64,000 nt of DNA from Rhizobium grahamii CCGE 502 (GCF_000298315.2 NZ_AEYE02000016.1:31807-95806), one strand, 5' to 3'. Shown: positions 18,607-27,040, numbered from the stretch's first letter. Notes: generated by a model from the sequence alone, not told the origin. Made by a program: numbers and translations.

Positions 18607-19395
18607 ATGAAGGCCATTCCATTGCAGGCGATCATCCTGCTGGCGAGTTTCGCTGGTGCATCGATCGGCAATACCGCAGATATTACTCCGCTCGCCCCGG
18701 AGGCGAAGACCGTGGAGACCCGTAGCGGCTGGGAATTCACGGTGGCACCCTACTTCTGGGCGGCTGGCATTTCCGGAAATGTACGGCAGTTTGGCCTCCC
18801 CGAGGTCGACATTGACGCTGATTTCAGCGACATTCTGGACAACCTCGACTTCGCCTTTATGGCAACAGCCGAAGCAAGATATGACCGCTACAGCATCGTC
18901 GGCGATGTGGTTTACGTCAAGCTGGGAGCTGATGCGCATACGCCGCGTGGCATTCTGGCAGAGAGTGTCAACGTGACGTCGGAGAGCTTTGCAGGACTTC
19001 TGGGCGTGGGTTACGCTCTCCTTGAAGATCAAAATGGGCACCTCGACGTGTTCGGTGGTGTGAAAGTCTGGTCGGTGCAGACTGACATCTCGTTCAATGG
19101 CGGACTATTGGCCGGTATAGAGCGAGAGGACAGTGCAACATGGGTGGACGCGGTTGTCGGCCTGCGGGGCAATTACTTCTTCACCCCTGAGGTCTTCGTC
19201 ACCGGATGGGGGCTGGTGGGCGGAGGTGGCGCCGATGTTGACTGGGACGTGGGCCTCGGCCTTGGCTACAAGTTCAACGACACTATTTCGACGGTTGCAG
19301 GATATCGCGCACTCGGCGTCAACTACGAGAACGACGGGTTTGTCTTCGACGTTGTCCAGCAGGGGCCGATCATAGGCGTATCCTTCCACTTCTAG
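18607..19395 (+). CDS. Outer-membrane beta-barrel protein
   Basis: This is a 262-residue protein with a signal peptide ending near SIGNT. The body alternates hydrophobic and polar residues in strands (WEFTVAPYFWAAGI, YSIVGDVVYVKLG, DAVVGLRGNYFF) with many glycines and aromatics. It ends in IIGVSFHF, a terminal-phenylalanine signal typical of outer-membrane barrels. It resembles small Omp/porin-like proteins of unknown transport role. It is the last gene of the plus-strand exported block, 86 bases after the octaheme cytochrome, so a cytochrome/barrel pairing at the outer membrane is conceivable but unproven. Confidence 0.8.
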   Translation: MKAIPLQAIILLASFAGASIGNTADITPLAPEAKTVETRSGWEFTVAPYFWAAGISGNVRQFGLPEVDIDADFSDILDNLDFAFMATAEARYDRYSIVGDVVYVKLGADAHTPRGILAESVNVTSESFAGLLGVGYALLEDQNGHLDVFGGVKVWSVQTDISFNGGLLAGIEREDSATWVDAVVGLRGNYFFTPEVFVTGWGLVGGGGADVDWDVGLGLGYKFNDTISTVAGYRALGVNYENDGFVFDVVQQGPIIGVSFHF

Positions 19396-19414
19396 TGAAG
19401 GCGAGATTTGGCGA

Positions 19415-20225
19415 TCAGCTCAACTGACGGTCATCAAACCTCCTGGAAAGGTGCTGATCAGGCTGTGAGACAGCAGAGATAAGCTTACCACCGCGCTTCA
19501 GGACCACCTGAAACGAACGCTGCTGCGTTCGCCGCCGACAAGATCGAACACATCATCTACGTCTCGGGCTGTGTCCTCAAAGCGTCGGAACGGTAATCAA
19601 CCACTCTGTCTGACCCAAGTTCGCGGACGAGCGCGAGATCTCGGCCAGCGGCCGTCGCGATGACACGAATTCCGGCACGCCGGGCGAACTAAACCGCGAA
19701 GGCTCCGACATTGCCAGCCGCCCCATGGATGAGGACGGTCTGGCCGACCTTGAGCTTTGCCTGTTCGAAGAGGCCCTGCCAGGCCGTCACAGCGATAACA
19801 GGAACGGAAGCCTGCCTCCACGTAGCCGAGTGAGTTTGGTTTTCTTGAGACCATCGCCGCAGACGCCAGCGCATACTCCGCGTAGGCTCCAACGAAACGG
19901 GGGTTCGTGACCCCATAAACCTGGTCGCCGACGGAAAACTCTGTCACATCTGGGCCAATGGCCTCGACATTCCCTGCCAGGTCCAAGCCAAGGATCAGCG
20001 GCAGTGGCTGCGGTAAGGCGCTCTTGCCCGCCCTGATCCATCCGTCCCACGGCCCTACTCCGGCGGCATGGACTTTAACCAGGACCTCGCCGGGTCGGGC
20101 ATGGGCTTCGGAACGGCCTCGAATTTCATTGTTTCCGGCGGGCCAAATTCATGTACGCGCCACGCCATCATCGACTGATCGTGCGGAAGTTGTACGATTT
20201 GGCTGGGAATGCTGTTCGGGTACAT
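19415..20225 (-). pseudogene. Decayed zinc-independent quinone oxidoreductase
   Basis: A start at 20225 with AAGGAG upstream leads into MMAWRVHEFGPPETMKFEAV, then frame changes near 20080 into LDLAGNVEAIGPDVTEFSVG, and near 19810 into VLIHGAAGNVGAFAV. A TAG then replaces the usual Gln of the GAFAVQLA motif, and a further shift leads into LKRGGKLISAVSQPDQ. These are consecutive parts of a medium-chain NADPH:quinone reductase: the GroES-like domain, the Rossmann loop and the C-terminal strand. At least three frameshifts and one nonsense codon make it non-functional. It follows the exported HD-domain gene on the same strand and was probably co-transcribed. Confidence 0.8.
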
Positions 20226-20284
20226 CTTACGCTCCTTTCGAAGGGCTTGAGGAGGATAGCGATCAATACGAGTCCGTTTTCCAT

Positions 20285-21052
20285 TTACCTCTTTGTCGCC
20301 CATGGCGAGTTGCGCATCAGGTAGCTGAAATCCCTGCGGCGGAAATTCGGATCCTTGTACGCCATAACATCGGCCAAGCCGGTCCCCTGCGTCGTTTCCG
20401 GCCGGTGTTTGAGGCCTTCGTAGACCGCTTGCATGAAGTCGTCCGCAAATCCTGCAGGATGCGGATGAGCCGCCTCGATGGCGTTGCGCTCGGCGGCAGT
20501 GAACTCATTATATCCGGCTCCTACCAGATCCATGTTGGCTCCTTCAGCCAGTAAGGCGGCAACAGGAAACAGGTTTGGTGAGATGCCGTTTGTGGTGTGG
20601 AGCGCGATCGCAAACCAGACTTTTTCGGCATCCGCCTCCGGTATTGCGTGGCGGCGCAAAAAATCCCGTGCGGCGTTTGCACCGTCCACCTCGAAGCGGC
20701 GGTGGCTTTCTCCATAACTTTCCGCCAGCCCGAAATCATGGAACATAGCCGCGACATACAGAAGCTCTGGGTCAACGCGAAGACCCTTTCGCTTGGCCGC
20801 CAAGGCTGCCCAATAATAGACGCGTACGGAGTGTTGAAATAGGAGTTCACCCTCGCTCTCGCGAATGAGCCGCGCTGCATCCCGCGCCAGTTCAGTGTCC
20901 GGAACAGCTATGCCGGAAACATCCTCTGCACCGTTCATTACCGTTTGCGCCACAGGCGTTTTTGCCTGGCCGCCGACAGCCTCGCTCGTCGTACTTACGG
21001 CGACAGCGAAGGCGGCGAACGCAACGGCAGTCGTGAGTGTGTAAACCTTCAT
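20285..21052 (-). CDS. Exported HD-domain protein
   Basis: The ATG at 21052 (AAGGA eight bases upstream) gives 255 residues starting with a signal-like segment MKVYTLTTAVAFAAFAVAVS; an in-frame extension to 21355 lies over the neighbouring gene and is not used. The HD fold shows SVRVYYWAALAAKRKG, AAMFHDFGL (the HD pair), RFEVDGANAARDFL and the distal ALHTT histidine. Cytosolic relatives hydrolyse nucleotides or small amides. It is clearly a paralogue of the next gene, which has no signal peptide. The two encode an exported/cytosolic pair; the substrate is unknown. Confidence 0.8.
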   Translation of the reverse strand: MKVYTLTTAVAFAAFAVAVSTTSEAVGGQAKTPVAQTVMNGAEDVSGIAVPDTELARDAARLIRESEGELLFQHSVRVYYWAALAAKRKGLRVDPELLYVAAMFHDFGLAESYGESHRRFEVDGANAARDFLRRHAIPEADAEKVWFAIALHTTNGISPNLFPVAALLAEGANMDLVGAGYNEFTAAERNAIEAAHPHPAGFADDFMQAVYEGLKHRPETTQGTGLADVMAYKDPNFRRRDFSYLMRNSPWATKR

Positions 21053-21107
21053 GGTCATTGTCCTTTGTAAGCGGAATGGATGTTTGCGCCAGGCGCGGTC
21101 GACCGGG

Positions 21108-21749
21108 TCAGCCGGGCCAGGCGGAACCACGAATGATCGAGCAGAAGTTGGTCCGCGCGAAGTTTGGATCCTTGAGGGCAAGCACGTCCGCCTTGACGTT
21201 GCCAAAGGTCGTCTGCGGCTTCTTCCTGATACCGTCCGCAAAGTGGTCGATGATGTTCTCTTTGAAGTCAGTTTCCCGCGGATGGCACGAACACACCGCG
21301 TGTCGGTCCTCATCTGAGAATTCGTGGTAGTTGATGCCCAGAACGTCCATTTCAACGCCGGCTGTCACCAGGGCAATCGTTGGCCGCAAATGTTCCGGAA
21401 TTCCGGGCGTTGTATGGAGTGCGATTGCAAGCCAGACATCTTCGATGTCCCGCTCGCCAACGCCATAACTCGTCATGAAATCGCGAGCGGTATTGGCCCC
21501 GTCGACCTCGAACCTTAGATCTGGGCTCGAATGCTCTTCAGTGAGCCCCATGTCGTGAAACATCGCTCCGAGGTAAAGAAGCTCAGGGTCGTACCGAAGC
21601 CCCTTGCGTTCCCCGGTTAAGGCTCCCCAAAAGAACACGCGGCGGCTGTGATTGTAGAGAAGGTCGTCTTCAGTGTCGCGTACAAGTTGGGTGGCGGCGC
21701 GCGCAATCGCGCTGTCGGGCACGCGAATGCCGGCAATAAGCTCGTTCAT
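21108..21749 (-). CDS. Cytosolic HD-domain hydrolase
   Basis: The ATG at 21749 follows GGGAGAA and gives 213 residues. His34 in YNHSRRVFFWG, His65-Asp66 in AMFHDMGL, RFEVDGANTARDF and ALHTTPG make the HD metal site complete. The sequence parallels the exported paralogue along its whole length, including the C-terminal DPNF segment. Proteins of this type include cyanamide hydratase-like and nucleotidase-like enzymes, so small nitrile or nucleotide substrates are possible. The gene is divergent from the GlxA-type regulator at 21961, which may control both HD genes. Confidence 0.85.
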   Translation of the reverse strand: MNELIAGIRVPDSAIARAATQLVRDTEDDLLYNHSRRVFFWGALTGERKGLRYDPELLYLGAMFHDMGLTEEHSSPDLRFEVDGANTARDFMTSYGVGERDIEDVWLAIALHTTPGIPEHLRPTIALVTAGVEMDVLGINYHEFSDEDRHAVCSCHPRETDFKENIIDHFADGIRKKPQTTFGNVKADVLALKDPNFARTNFCSIIRGSAWPG

Positions 21750-21960
21750 CGTTATTCTCCCTATAGGGCAAAGCTCCGCCGTGGCGTGAATGGGCACGCG
21801 GAAAGAGCTCTCGTTGCGAAGTTAGAACCAAGTCACATTGGTCAGCAGCTTTGATCTGGTTCTGCTTTGTTATAAGGGTTCGATAGCTCCGGCTGCAACG
21901 ACACGCGTTCGGCGGATCGAGACAACCGCACGTCAATTCTCGCCAGGACCATCGTCAACC

Positions 21961-22935
21961 ATGGCTATTCTGAAGGTTGGTATCGCTGTCCACGAAGGTG
22001 TCCAGGCCCTGGATGTTGCAGGGCCAATTGACGTATTTGTCGAGGCGAACAGATACCTCACCGCAGACAATCGCTATGAGACGGTTGTTATCGGCCCGCA
22101 CCAACGGCCGCTGCGGGCATCAAACAATATGCTCTTGATGGCGGACGTGACGTTTCAGGAAGCAGACGGAGGATTTGACATCCTGCTTGTGGCAGGCGGC
22201 CCTGCCCTCTCCTCTGGAGAGCCCGATGGGCAATTGATCGAATGGCTGGCTCTCGCTCCTACCCGAGCGAGCACCTACGGTTCGATCTGCACCGGCGCAT
22301 TTGCCTTGGGGCACGCCGGCTTGCTCGACGGGCGGCGAGTGACGACCCATTGGCAAAATGCCGACCAGCTGGCAGCAAGGTTTCCGGACGCGCAGGTCGA
22401 GCGGGACGCAATCTATGTTCGCGACGGCCGTCTCGTGACATCCGCCGGCGTGACGGCGGGGATTGACCTGGCGCTGGCACTCGTCGGAGAGCGACATGGG
22501 AGCCGCATAGCACTGATGGTCGCCAAGCGGCTGGTCGTGGTCGCACAGCGTCAAGGAGGGCAGTCCCAATTCAGTCCCTATCTGACAGCGCCCAGCGATC
22601 CCCGAGCACCCGTCGCCACGATCCAAAATCACGTCATGGAGAATATCGGAGCCCGCCATACGCTGCAGTCTCTCGCCGGTCTGGTCGGTATGAGCGCTCG
22701 GAATTTCGCGCGGCATTTCGTGCAGGAGACTGGGATTACACCGCACGAGTTCGTTGAACGTGCCCGGATCGATGCCGCCAGAAACCTTCTTGAAGGCAGC
22801 GACCAGCAACTGAAGACGGTCGCCTATGACTGTGGATTCGGCACGGCGGACAGGATGCGCATCATCTTCACAGAGCGGCTGGGTGTCACACCAGCACAGT
22901 ACCGCATGAGCTTCAGGGACCGGGACGCAGGCTAG
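21961..22935 (+). CDS. GlxA-family AraC regulator with DJ-1/PfpI domain
   Basis: The ATG at 21961 gives 324 residues. Residues 1-190 form a DJ-1/PfpI (class I amidotransferase-like) domain: FDILLVAGG, the nucleophile-elbow region YGSICTGAFAL with Cys, and RRVTTHWQN. The C-terminal third is an AraC helix-turn-helix pair (LAGLVGMSARNFARHF, then VAYDCGFGTADRMRIIF). The first domain usually senses a small ligand and the second binds DNA. It is transcribed away from the HD-hydrolase gene, its probable target. Family assignment is firm; ligand unknown. Confidence 0.92.
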   Translation: MAILKVGIAVHEGVQALDVAGPIDVFVEANRYLTADNRYETVVIGPHQRPLRASNNMLLMADVTFQEADGGFDILLVAGGPALSSGEPDGQLIEWLALAPTRASTYGSICTGAFALGHAGLLDGRRVTTHWQNADQLAARFPDAQVERDAIYVRDGRLVTSAGVTAGIDLALALVGERHGSRIALMVAKRLVVVAQRQGGQSQFSPYLTAPSDPRAPVATIQNHVMENIGARHTLQSLAGLVGMSARNFARHFVQETGITPHEFVERARIDAARNLLEGSDQQLKTVAYDCGFGTADRMRIIFTERLGVTPAQYRMSFRDRDAG

Positions 22936-22949
22936 CGATAAAACCCCAC

Positions 22950-22968
22950 GCCTTGAAGGGATCGGAAC
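22950..22968. repeat. Short dispersed repeat, copy 1
   Basis: The sequence gccttgaagggatcggaac lies just after the GlxA stop. Closely similar words occur at 31419, 43446 and 51774, all in non-coding DNA. Read on the minus strand they resemble the T-loop and 3' end of a tRNA, but no tRNA is formed. Confidence 0.5.
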
Positions 22969-23027
22969 TGTCGACCCTGTTGTTCTCGCGGGATTGAATG
23001 ACGTTACATGGGCTGCAGATGGATCAT

Positions 23028-23606
23028 CTACACATTTGCCGAACGGCGCATATGTGTGACGCTCAGCCAAATCGCCGAAACGAGGAAATAAAACGCCCCG
23101 ACGCCTGCATAACCGGCGACCGTGGAGATCGAAGGCTCCTGCGGCATTTGCGCCTGAAACATGAAGAGCGCGCCGGCCACTGCGGATTGGCCACCACTCA
23201 GAACCATCGCCCACTGACCACCAGTTGTTTTCCAACGCCGTACAGCAGTACCAAGCTGCAGCAAGCCAGAGAAAATTGCCCAGAGGCCGAATGCGCCGAG
23301 GACCCAGTTCATGCTCATCGTCAAGGCAACAATCACGGCAATCGTCATAGCCGAGCTCGCTGCGAAGTTGATCACTTGGCTCCGGTTGATCGCAAAGCCA
23401 CCGCTTCTGGCGGCATCAACGACGTTAGCGGCGGCATCCCAAGCGGGATAAATGACCAGCAGGAAGGCAGCCACTGGAAATGAGTGCTGTCCGACAGTGA
23501 ATGCGGCCCCGACCCACAGCGCCGAGAACACGGCCCGGGTAAAGTAATACTGCTTGAGCCACTGGTCGTTCCCGCGCGTGGAATTAGCGTTTTGTTCGTT
23601 CAACAT
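23028..23606 (-). CDS. HdeD-like (DUF308) membrane protein
   Basis: This 192-residue protein has about six predicted membrane helices in three similar pairs, for example YYFTRAVFSALWVGAAFTVG, NFAASSAMTIAVIVALTMSM and WVLGAFGLWAIFSGLLQLGTA. The arrangement and motifs such as GLWAIFSGLLQL and WLSV fit the DUF308/HdeD family, linked in enterobacteria to acid stress. It is followed on the same strand by nothing intact. Start: ATG 23606. The specific role here is unknown. Confidence 0.75.
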   Translation of the reverse strand: MLNEQNANSTRGNDQWLKQYYFTRAVFSALWVGAAFTVGQHSFPVAAFLLVIYPAWDAAANVVDAARSGGFAINRSQVINFAASSAMTIAVIVALTMSMNWVLGAFGLWAIFSGLLQLGTAVRRWKTTGGQWAMVLSGGQSAVAGALFMFQAQMPQEPSISTVAGYAGVGAFYFLVSAIWLSVTHMRRSANV

Positions 23607-23698
23607 TGGTACCTGTCCCTATCTTCAATTGATGAAATTCCGGCGGTGCGCCTTACAGGAAGCCGACATGCTCGCCAGGCGGAGCGTTCTCGTCCCAG

Positions 23699-23977
23699 TC
23701 AATTTGCCCGATCCGATCGCTTTTCGCCGGAAAGTTTTCCGGCTTCGGAAATACCAAAATCCCGTGGTTCGTCCAGAGAGTGAGCCTTTGCCTCGCCGGA
23801 CTTCTCGCTCTCCAAGCGCATGCGTCTTTCAAACGCCTCGTTGATCGCCCCTTGCCGCTTTGCCACCCATCTGCCGTCAGGATCGGAGAGGATCGAACTG
23901 GTCTGGTTGATCTCGACCTGTCGTGACGACGCGACCGCGAAAATCGGCATCACTTCCTGAATTCTGCGTCTAGTCAT
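23699..23977 (-). CDS. Hypothetical small basic protein
   Basis: An ATG at 23977 gives 92 residues, largely charged (AKRQGAINEAFERRMRLESEKSGEAKA) and helical in character. I do not recognise a family. It is downstream of the Mo-oxidoreductase gene by 37 bases on the same strand, so it may be its operon's last gene, but the weak ribosome site and plain composition leave it uncertain. Confidence 0.4.
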   Translation of the reverse strand: MTRRRIQEVMPIFAVASSRQVEINQTSSILSDPDGRWVAKRQGAINEAFERRMRLESEKSGEAKAHSLDEPRDFGISEAGKLSGEKRSDRAN

Positions 23978-24014
23978 GAACTGTTGTGATCCTTTGATTC
24001 AGCGTGCGAACGCC

Positions 24015-24791
24015 TCAGATGCCGGCGTACCATTCGTAGCCGCGGTCTTCCCAATAACCGCCGTTCCCGCCCCACAGGCCGGCGAAGCTGTCGACCAGTT
24101 CGATGCGCATGATGTACTTTGCCTGCTTGTAACCCAGCTGCCGCTCGACCCTCAGGCGCAACGGCGCGCCGTGGCCGACGCTGAGATCCTCGCCGTTCAT
24201 CTGGTAGGCAAGGATGGTCTGCGGATGAACCGCGTCGATGAGATCGATGCTCTCGTAATACCGGCCGCTTCCATCGAGCGTCTTTTCGAGCTCGTCTGCA
24301 CAATGCAGTACGACATAGCGTGCCGTCGGTTTGATCCCGGTCAGGTGCAACAGATGGGCAAGCGGCACGCCCGTCCATTTGCCTATCGCGCTCCAGCCCT
24401 CGACGCAGTCATGACGGGTTATCTGGGTGCGGGAGGGAAGCGCCTTCAAATCGGATAGCGAAAACTCTCGTGGCCGATCGACAAGGCCGTCGATCTTCAA
24501 TCGCCAGTTTGCAAACTTGCCTTCCAACAGTTCCGCATATTCCTCGCTGTCGGGAGCGCTCGTTCCATTGACACGGAAGGATGGGGAAATGTCCTTTTTG
24601 TCAAACTCGCGCGCCAGCGCATCGCGTCCCTGAAGCAGTCTCTGCGCCGTCATGGTCAGGTGCTCGGCTGAGCGAAGGACATTGGCGATGTCGGCGTTCT
24701 GGTCCAGCAGGTCACACCCGGAAAGGGGCAAGGCGCTAGCGCCAAGTGCGCCACCGATCAAAAAGCGGCGTCTGGTGAGAAACGTGCTCAT
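24015..24791 (-). CDS. Tat-exported molybdopterin oxidoreductase (sulfite oxidase/MsrP family)
   Basis: The 258-residue protein begins MSTFLTRRRFLIGG, a twin-arginine signal, followed by LPLSGC, so it could be a Tat-dependent lipoprotein. The SUOX/MsrP fold is recognised from LKALPSRTQITRHDCVEGWS, where the Cys is the Mo ligand, and from GVPLAHLLHLTG and YKQAKYIMRIELVD. It lacks the dimerisation domain of true sulfite oxidases. Its start overlaps the stop of the cytochrome b gene (ATGA at 24788-24791), which probably supplies or receives its electrons. Substrate may be a sulfoxide or sulfite; not determined by sequence. Confidence 0.88.
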   Translation of the reverse strand: MSTFLTRRRFLIGGALGASALPLSGCDLLDQNADIANVLRSAEHLTMTAQRLLQGRDALAREFDKKDISPSFRVNGTSAPDSEEYAELLEGKFANWRLKIDGLVDRPREFSLSDLKALPSRTQITRHDCVEGWSAIGKWTGVPLAHLLHLTGIKPTARYVVLHCADELEKTLDGSGRYYESIDLIDAVHPQTILAYQMNGEDLSVGHGAPLRLRVERQLGYKQAKYIMRIELVDSFAGLWGGNGGYWEDRGYEWYAGI

Positions 24792-25639
24792 GCGTTCGGT
24801 CCTTCTTCGTGAATGGCGTAACGTCCGGTGACCATTGATCGGATATTGTTCCAGGTTCCCGACAACACGACCATCGCCACGTGTACGATGACGAAGACGA
24901 CAAGCGCCGACGCTGTGATGAAGTGGATGGTGCGTGCGGACTGGCGTCCGCCGAAGATTTCGACGAGGGCGGGGAAAGCGGCGTCCACACCGGGTGACAT
25001 CGTCAGCCCCGTCAGCACCATCAGAGGCAGCAGGATGACGATGACTGCTAGGTAGGTCAGCTTTTGCAAAGCATTGTAATGCTTGGCTTCCTCCCCTTTG
25101 GGAAAACGCAGCCGAGCGTGGTCGAGGACTTCGCGGCCGAGATGGCTAGGCGAAAGCTCATACGCCGTCGGAGCCAAGTCGCGTCTGAAATGTCCGCTCA
25201 GCACGCTGAAGCCGAGATAGATGATGCCATTGATGACAAACAGCCAGGCGAAAAAGAAGTGCCAGCGCCGGCCAGCCGCAAGATCCTGAAACGACGGGAT
25301 CGTTGCCCAGGACGGGAAAGCGCGTGCAGTCGGCTCCCCATCAACATTGGAAACACCAAGCACACCCGTCGTCGGTACCTGTACCCCCGCAACACGCACG
25401 AAACCGCTTGGCTCGGCCGCATCATTGGCGCCAATCGTCAACACAGCGGGATCGCCATCCGCACCGTAATGACCCCAGTAGAGCTCGGGATGGGCGTTGA
25501 AGATCTGCAGCCCGCTCAACAGGAGAAAACCAAGGCAGAGCACGTTCAGCCAGTGCGTGAGCCGTGTCACAACCGAGTGGCGGCGGATGAAGACCCTCCG
25601 CGGGTAGCGGATATTATCGTTGGAAGCTTCTGCGCTCAT
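24788..25639 (-). CDS. Cytochrome b561-type membrane subunit
   Basis: Starting at ATG 25639, the 283-residue protein shows RHSVVTRLTHWLNVLCLGFLL, a first helix with the heme-ligand histidine. Later helices carry WHFFFAWLFVINGIIY and HFITASALVVFVIVHVAMV with further histidines, as in b-type subunits of Mo enzymes and formate dehydrogenases. A periplasmic loop (about 60-120) sits between the first two helices. It should pass electrons between the quinone pool and the co-encoded Mo protein. An in-frame upstream ATG at 25690 is less likely. It is translationally coupled to the Mo gene. Confidence 0.85.
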   Translation of the reverse strand: MSAEASNDNIRYPRRVFIRRHSVVTRLTHWLNVLCLGFLLLSGLQIFNAHPELYWGHYGADGDPAVLTIGANDAAEPSGFVRVAGVQVPTTGVLGVSNVDGEPTARAFPSWATIPSFQDLAAGRRWHFFFAWLFVINGIIYLGFSVLSGHFRRDLAPTAYELSPSHLGREVLDHARLRFPKGEEAKHYNALQKLTYLAVIVILLPLMVLTGLTMSPGVDAAFPALVEIFGGRQSARTIHFITASALVVFVIVHVAMVVLSGTWNNIRSMVTGRYAIHEEGPNA

Positions 25640-25696
25640 CTTAGCGTCTTTCTTCAGTGACATCTCACGGCTGCAGGCAGGCAGCATCAATATCTA

Positions 25697-25738
25697 GTCG
25701 CTGGCCGGAGCAGTGGGGCGGGTGCTCCGGCCAGTGAC
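25697..25738. terminator. Long intercistronic hairpin
   Basis: A 16-bp stem with one G-U pair (arms 25697-25712 and 25723-25738, core ctggccggagca/tgctccggccag) and a 10-base loop lies between the exported-protein gene and the cytochrome b gene of the same operon. No T-run follows on either strand, so it is more likely an mRNA-processing or differential-expression hairpin than a full terminator. Confidence 0.6.
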
Positions 25739-25746
25739 GGCGTGGC

Positions 25747-26373
25747 TTACATGGGGGGAACCACGCCATTCTTGCCGACGACCACCTGATGGGCGATGGG
25801 GCCAGTCGCAGCCTTTTCCGCGGTGATGAAGACAACGGCGCCGGGAACGAGATCATCCTTGGCTGCCGCAGCAATGGTCACGACAGGGGTGCCATCTGGA
25901 ATGGCGATCTTCTTTTCCTTACCATGATAGGTCACGGTGACAGTCCGGCCATCGACGCCTTTGACGGCGTCGGCGACAGTCGCATTCGTCATGCTGCTGT
26001 CGGGCTTGAGATCCCAGCCATAACTACCCTCTCCCGTTCCCTTCATGGCCGGCGGGAAAATGAGAACCTCAAGCGCCCCATCGCCACCATCGGCCTTTGG
26101 CAAGGACGCGATGCCGACAAAATCGCCCGGCTTGATATCGGTAACCTTAGCTTCCGCGACGCTCGCAACGTTCCAGCCGTCGGCAAGCGTGACGTCGACA
26201 GTCTCACCTTCGCGGGTCTTCACCTTGAGGTTGGATCCTGTATAGGCGACGATGCTGCCACGGACGTGAATGGGTGGAGTTTTCTTATCCTCGGCATGAG
26301 CGGTTGTCGCTAGAACTGTTACGGAAAGGATGCTCGTCAGCCCAAGGGCGAAAGCGGGGAAAACATTCTTCAT
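25747..26373 (-). CDS. Exported DUF5666-like beta-barrel domain protein
   Basis: The 208-residue protein has a signal peptide ending TAHAED. Two similar beta-rich units follow: VRGSIVAYTGSNLKVKTREG with VTDIKPGDFVGIAS, and TVTYHGKEKKIAIPDGTPVV with DLVPGAVVFITA. They resemble tandem OB-like DUF5666 modules. The gene is first in a run with the cytochrome b and Mo-oxidoreductase genes, and its ribosome site (AGGAAG) sits just after a TetR-type operator. Function unknown; it may be a periplasmic accessory to the Mo enzyme. Confidence 0.75.
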   Translation of the reverse strand: MKNVFPAFALGLTSILSVTVLATTAHAEDKKTPPIHVRGSIVAYTGSNLKVKTREGETVDVTLADGWNVASVAEAKVTDIKPGDFVGIASLPKADGGDGALEVLIFPPAMKGTGEGSYGWDLKPDSSMTNATVADAVKGVDGRTVTVTYHGKEKKIAIPDGTPVVTIAAAAKDDLVPGAVVFITAEKAATGPIAHQVVVGKNGVVPPM

Positions 26374-26381
26374 CGATTTCT

Positions 26382-26398
26382 TCCTACTAGTTGGTAGA
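26382..26398. promoter_or_regulatory. TetR-type operator upstream of the Mo-oxidoreductase cluster
   Basis: On the minus strand this reads TCTACCAACTAGTAGGA. Fifteen of its 17 positions match the site before the tetR gene at 27041 (TCTACCTTCTAGTAGGC), with a CTAG centre. It lies 9-25 bases upstream of the 26373 start, ideal for repression. Confidence 0.7.
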
Positions 26399-26441
26399 TT
26401 AATAACGCGCAGTCTACCTGATGAGCTTGGCTACAACAGGA

Positions 26442-27032
26442 TTAGTGAGAGACGGTGGGTGTAAGTCGATTGAGAGCAGGTTCGAGTATCATCTGGAAAA
26501 CATCCGCTTTCCCATAGGCTCTTGCCGACAGCATCGCCCCATAGACGGTCGCGAGAAATGCTTCTGCTTCGACGTGGGGCTCACTGGTAAGGTTCAGCGC
26601 GCCTTCCCTGGAGCCTCGCTCCATAACTGAAGTCAGCCACGATGAAATGAAGCCAAAGAATGCTTTCACCTCCTTCGCCACATCCGGCGGCAGGGACGGA
26701 AGCTCGCTAGCAAGCAAAGCACACACGCAGTAGGGTCGGCTGGCATCCTCGATGCATTTTGCCCAATGGTTGGCATACACCTTGAGGATGTCCAAGGCGT
26801 CAGGGACGTTTTGCTCGAGGAGCGCTACAGTTGCCTGACCATCTTCGCGATACCGCTTAACCAGTTCACGCACCAAATCCACCTTGCTCGGAAAATGATG
26901 GTGAATACTGGCCTTACGGATTCCGACCACCTCCGAGATGTCAGCATAGCTGAAGCCGTTGTAGCCTCCGTTCATGATGAGGGTTCGGGCAGAAGCCAAG
27001 ATGTCGTCGGAGGTGGTTGAAAGATTGCTCAT
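26442..27032 (-). CDS. TetR/AcrR-family regulator of the Mo-oxidoreductase cluster
   Basis: The 196-residue protein has a TetR helix-turn-helix in its first 50 residues (GYNGFSYADISEVVGIRKASIHHHFPSK) and a ligand-binding helical domain with SRPYCVCALLASELPSLP, close to TetR_C regulators of reactive electrophile responses. It is upstream of the exported-protein gene on the same strand. Matching operators precede both its own gene and that cluster, so it probably represses itself and the cluster. The inducer is unknown. Confidence 0.9.
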   Translation of the reverse strand: MSNLSTTSDDILASARTLIMNGGYNGFSYADISEVVGIRKASIHHHFPSKVDLVRELVKRYREDGQATVALLEQNVPDALDILKVYANHWAKCIEDASRPYCVCALLASELPSLPPDVAKEVKAFFGFISSWLTSVMERGSREGALNLTSEPHVEAEAFLATVYGAMLSARAYGKADVFQMILEPALNRLTPTVSH

Positions 27033-27040
27033 ACGCTTTG

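Noticed and set aside
22120-23235. A long minus-strand frame opposite the GlxA-type regulator
   Set aside because: Shadow of the regulator gene; no domain visible.
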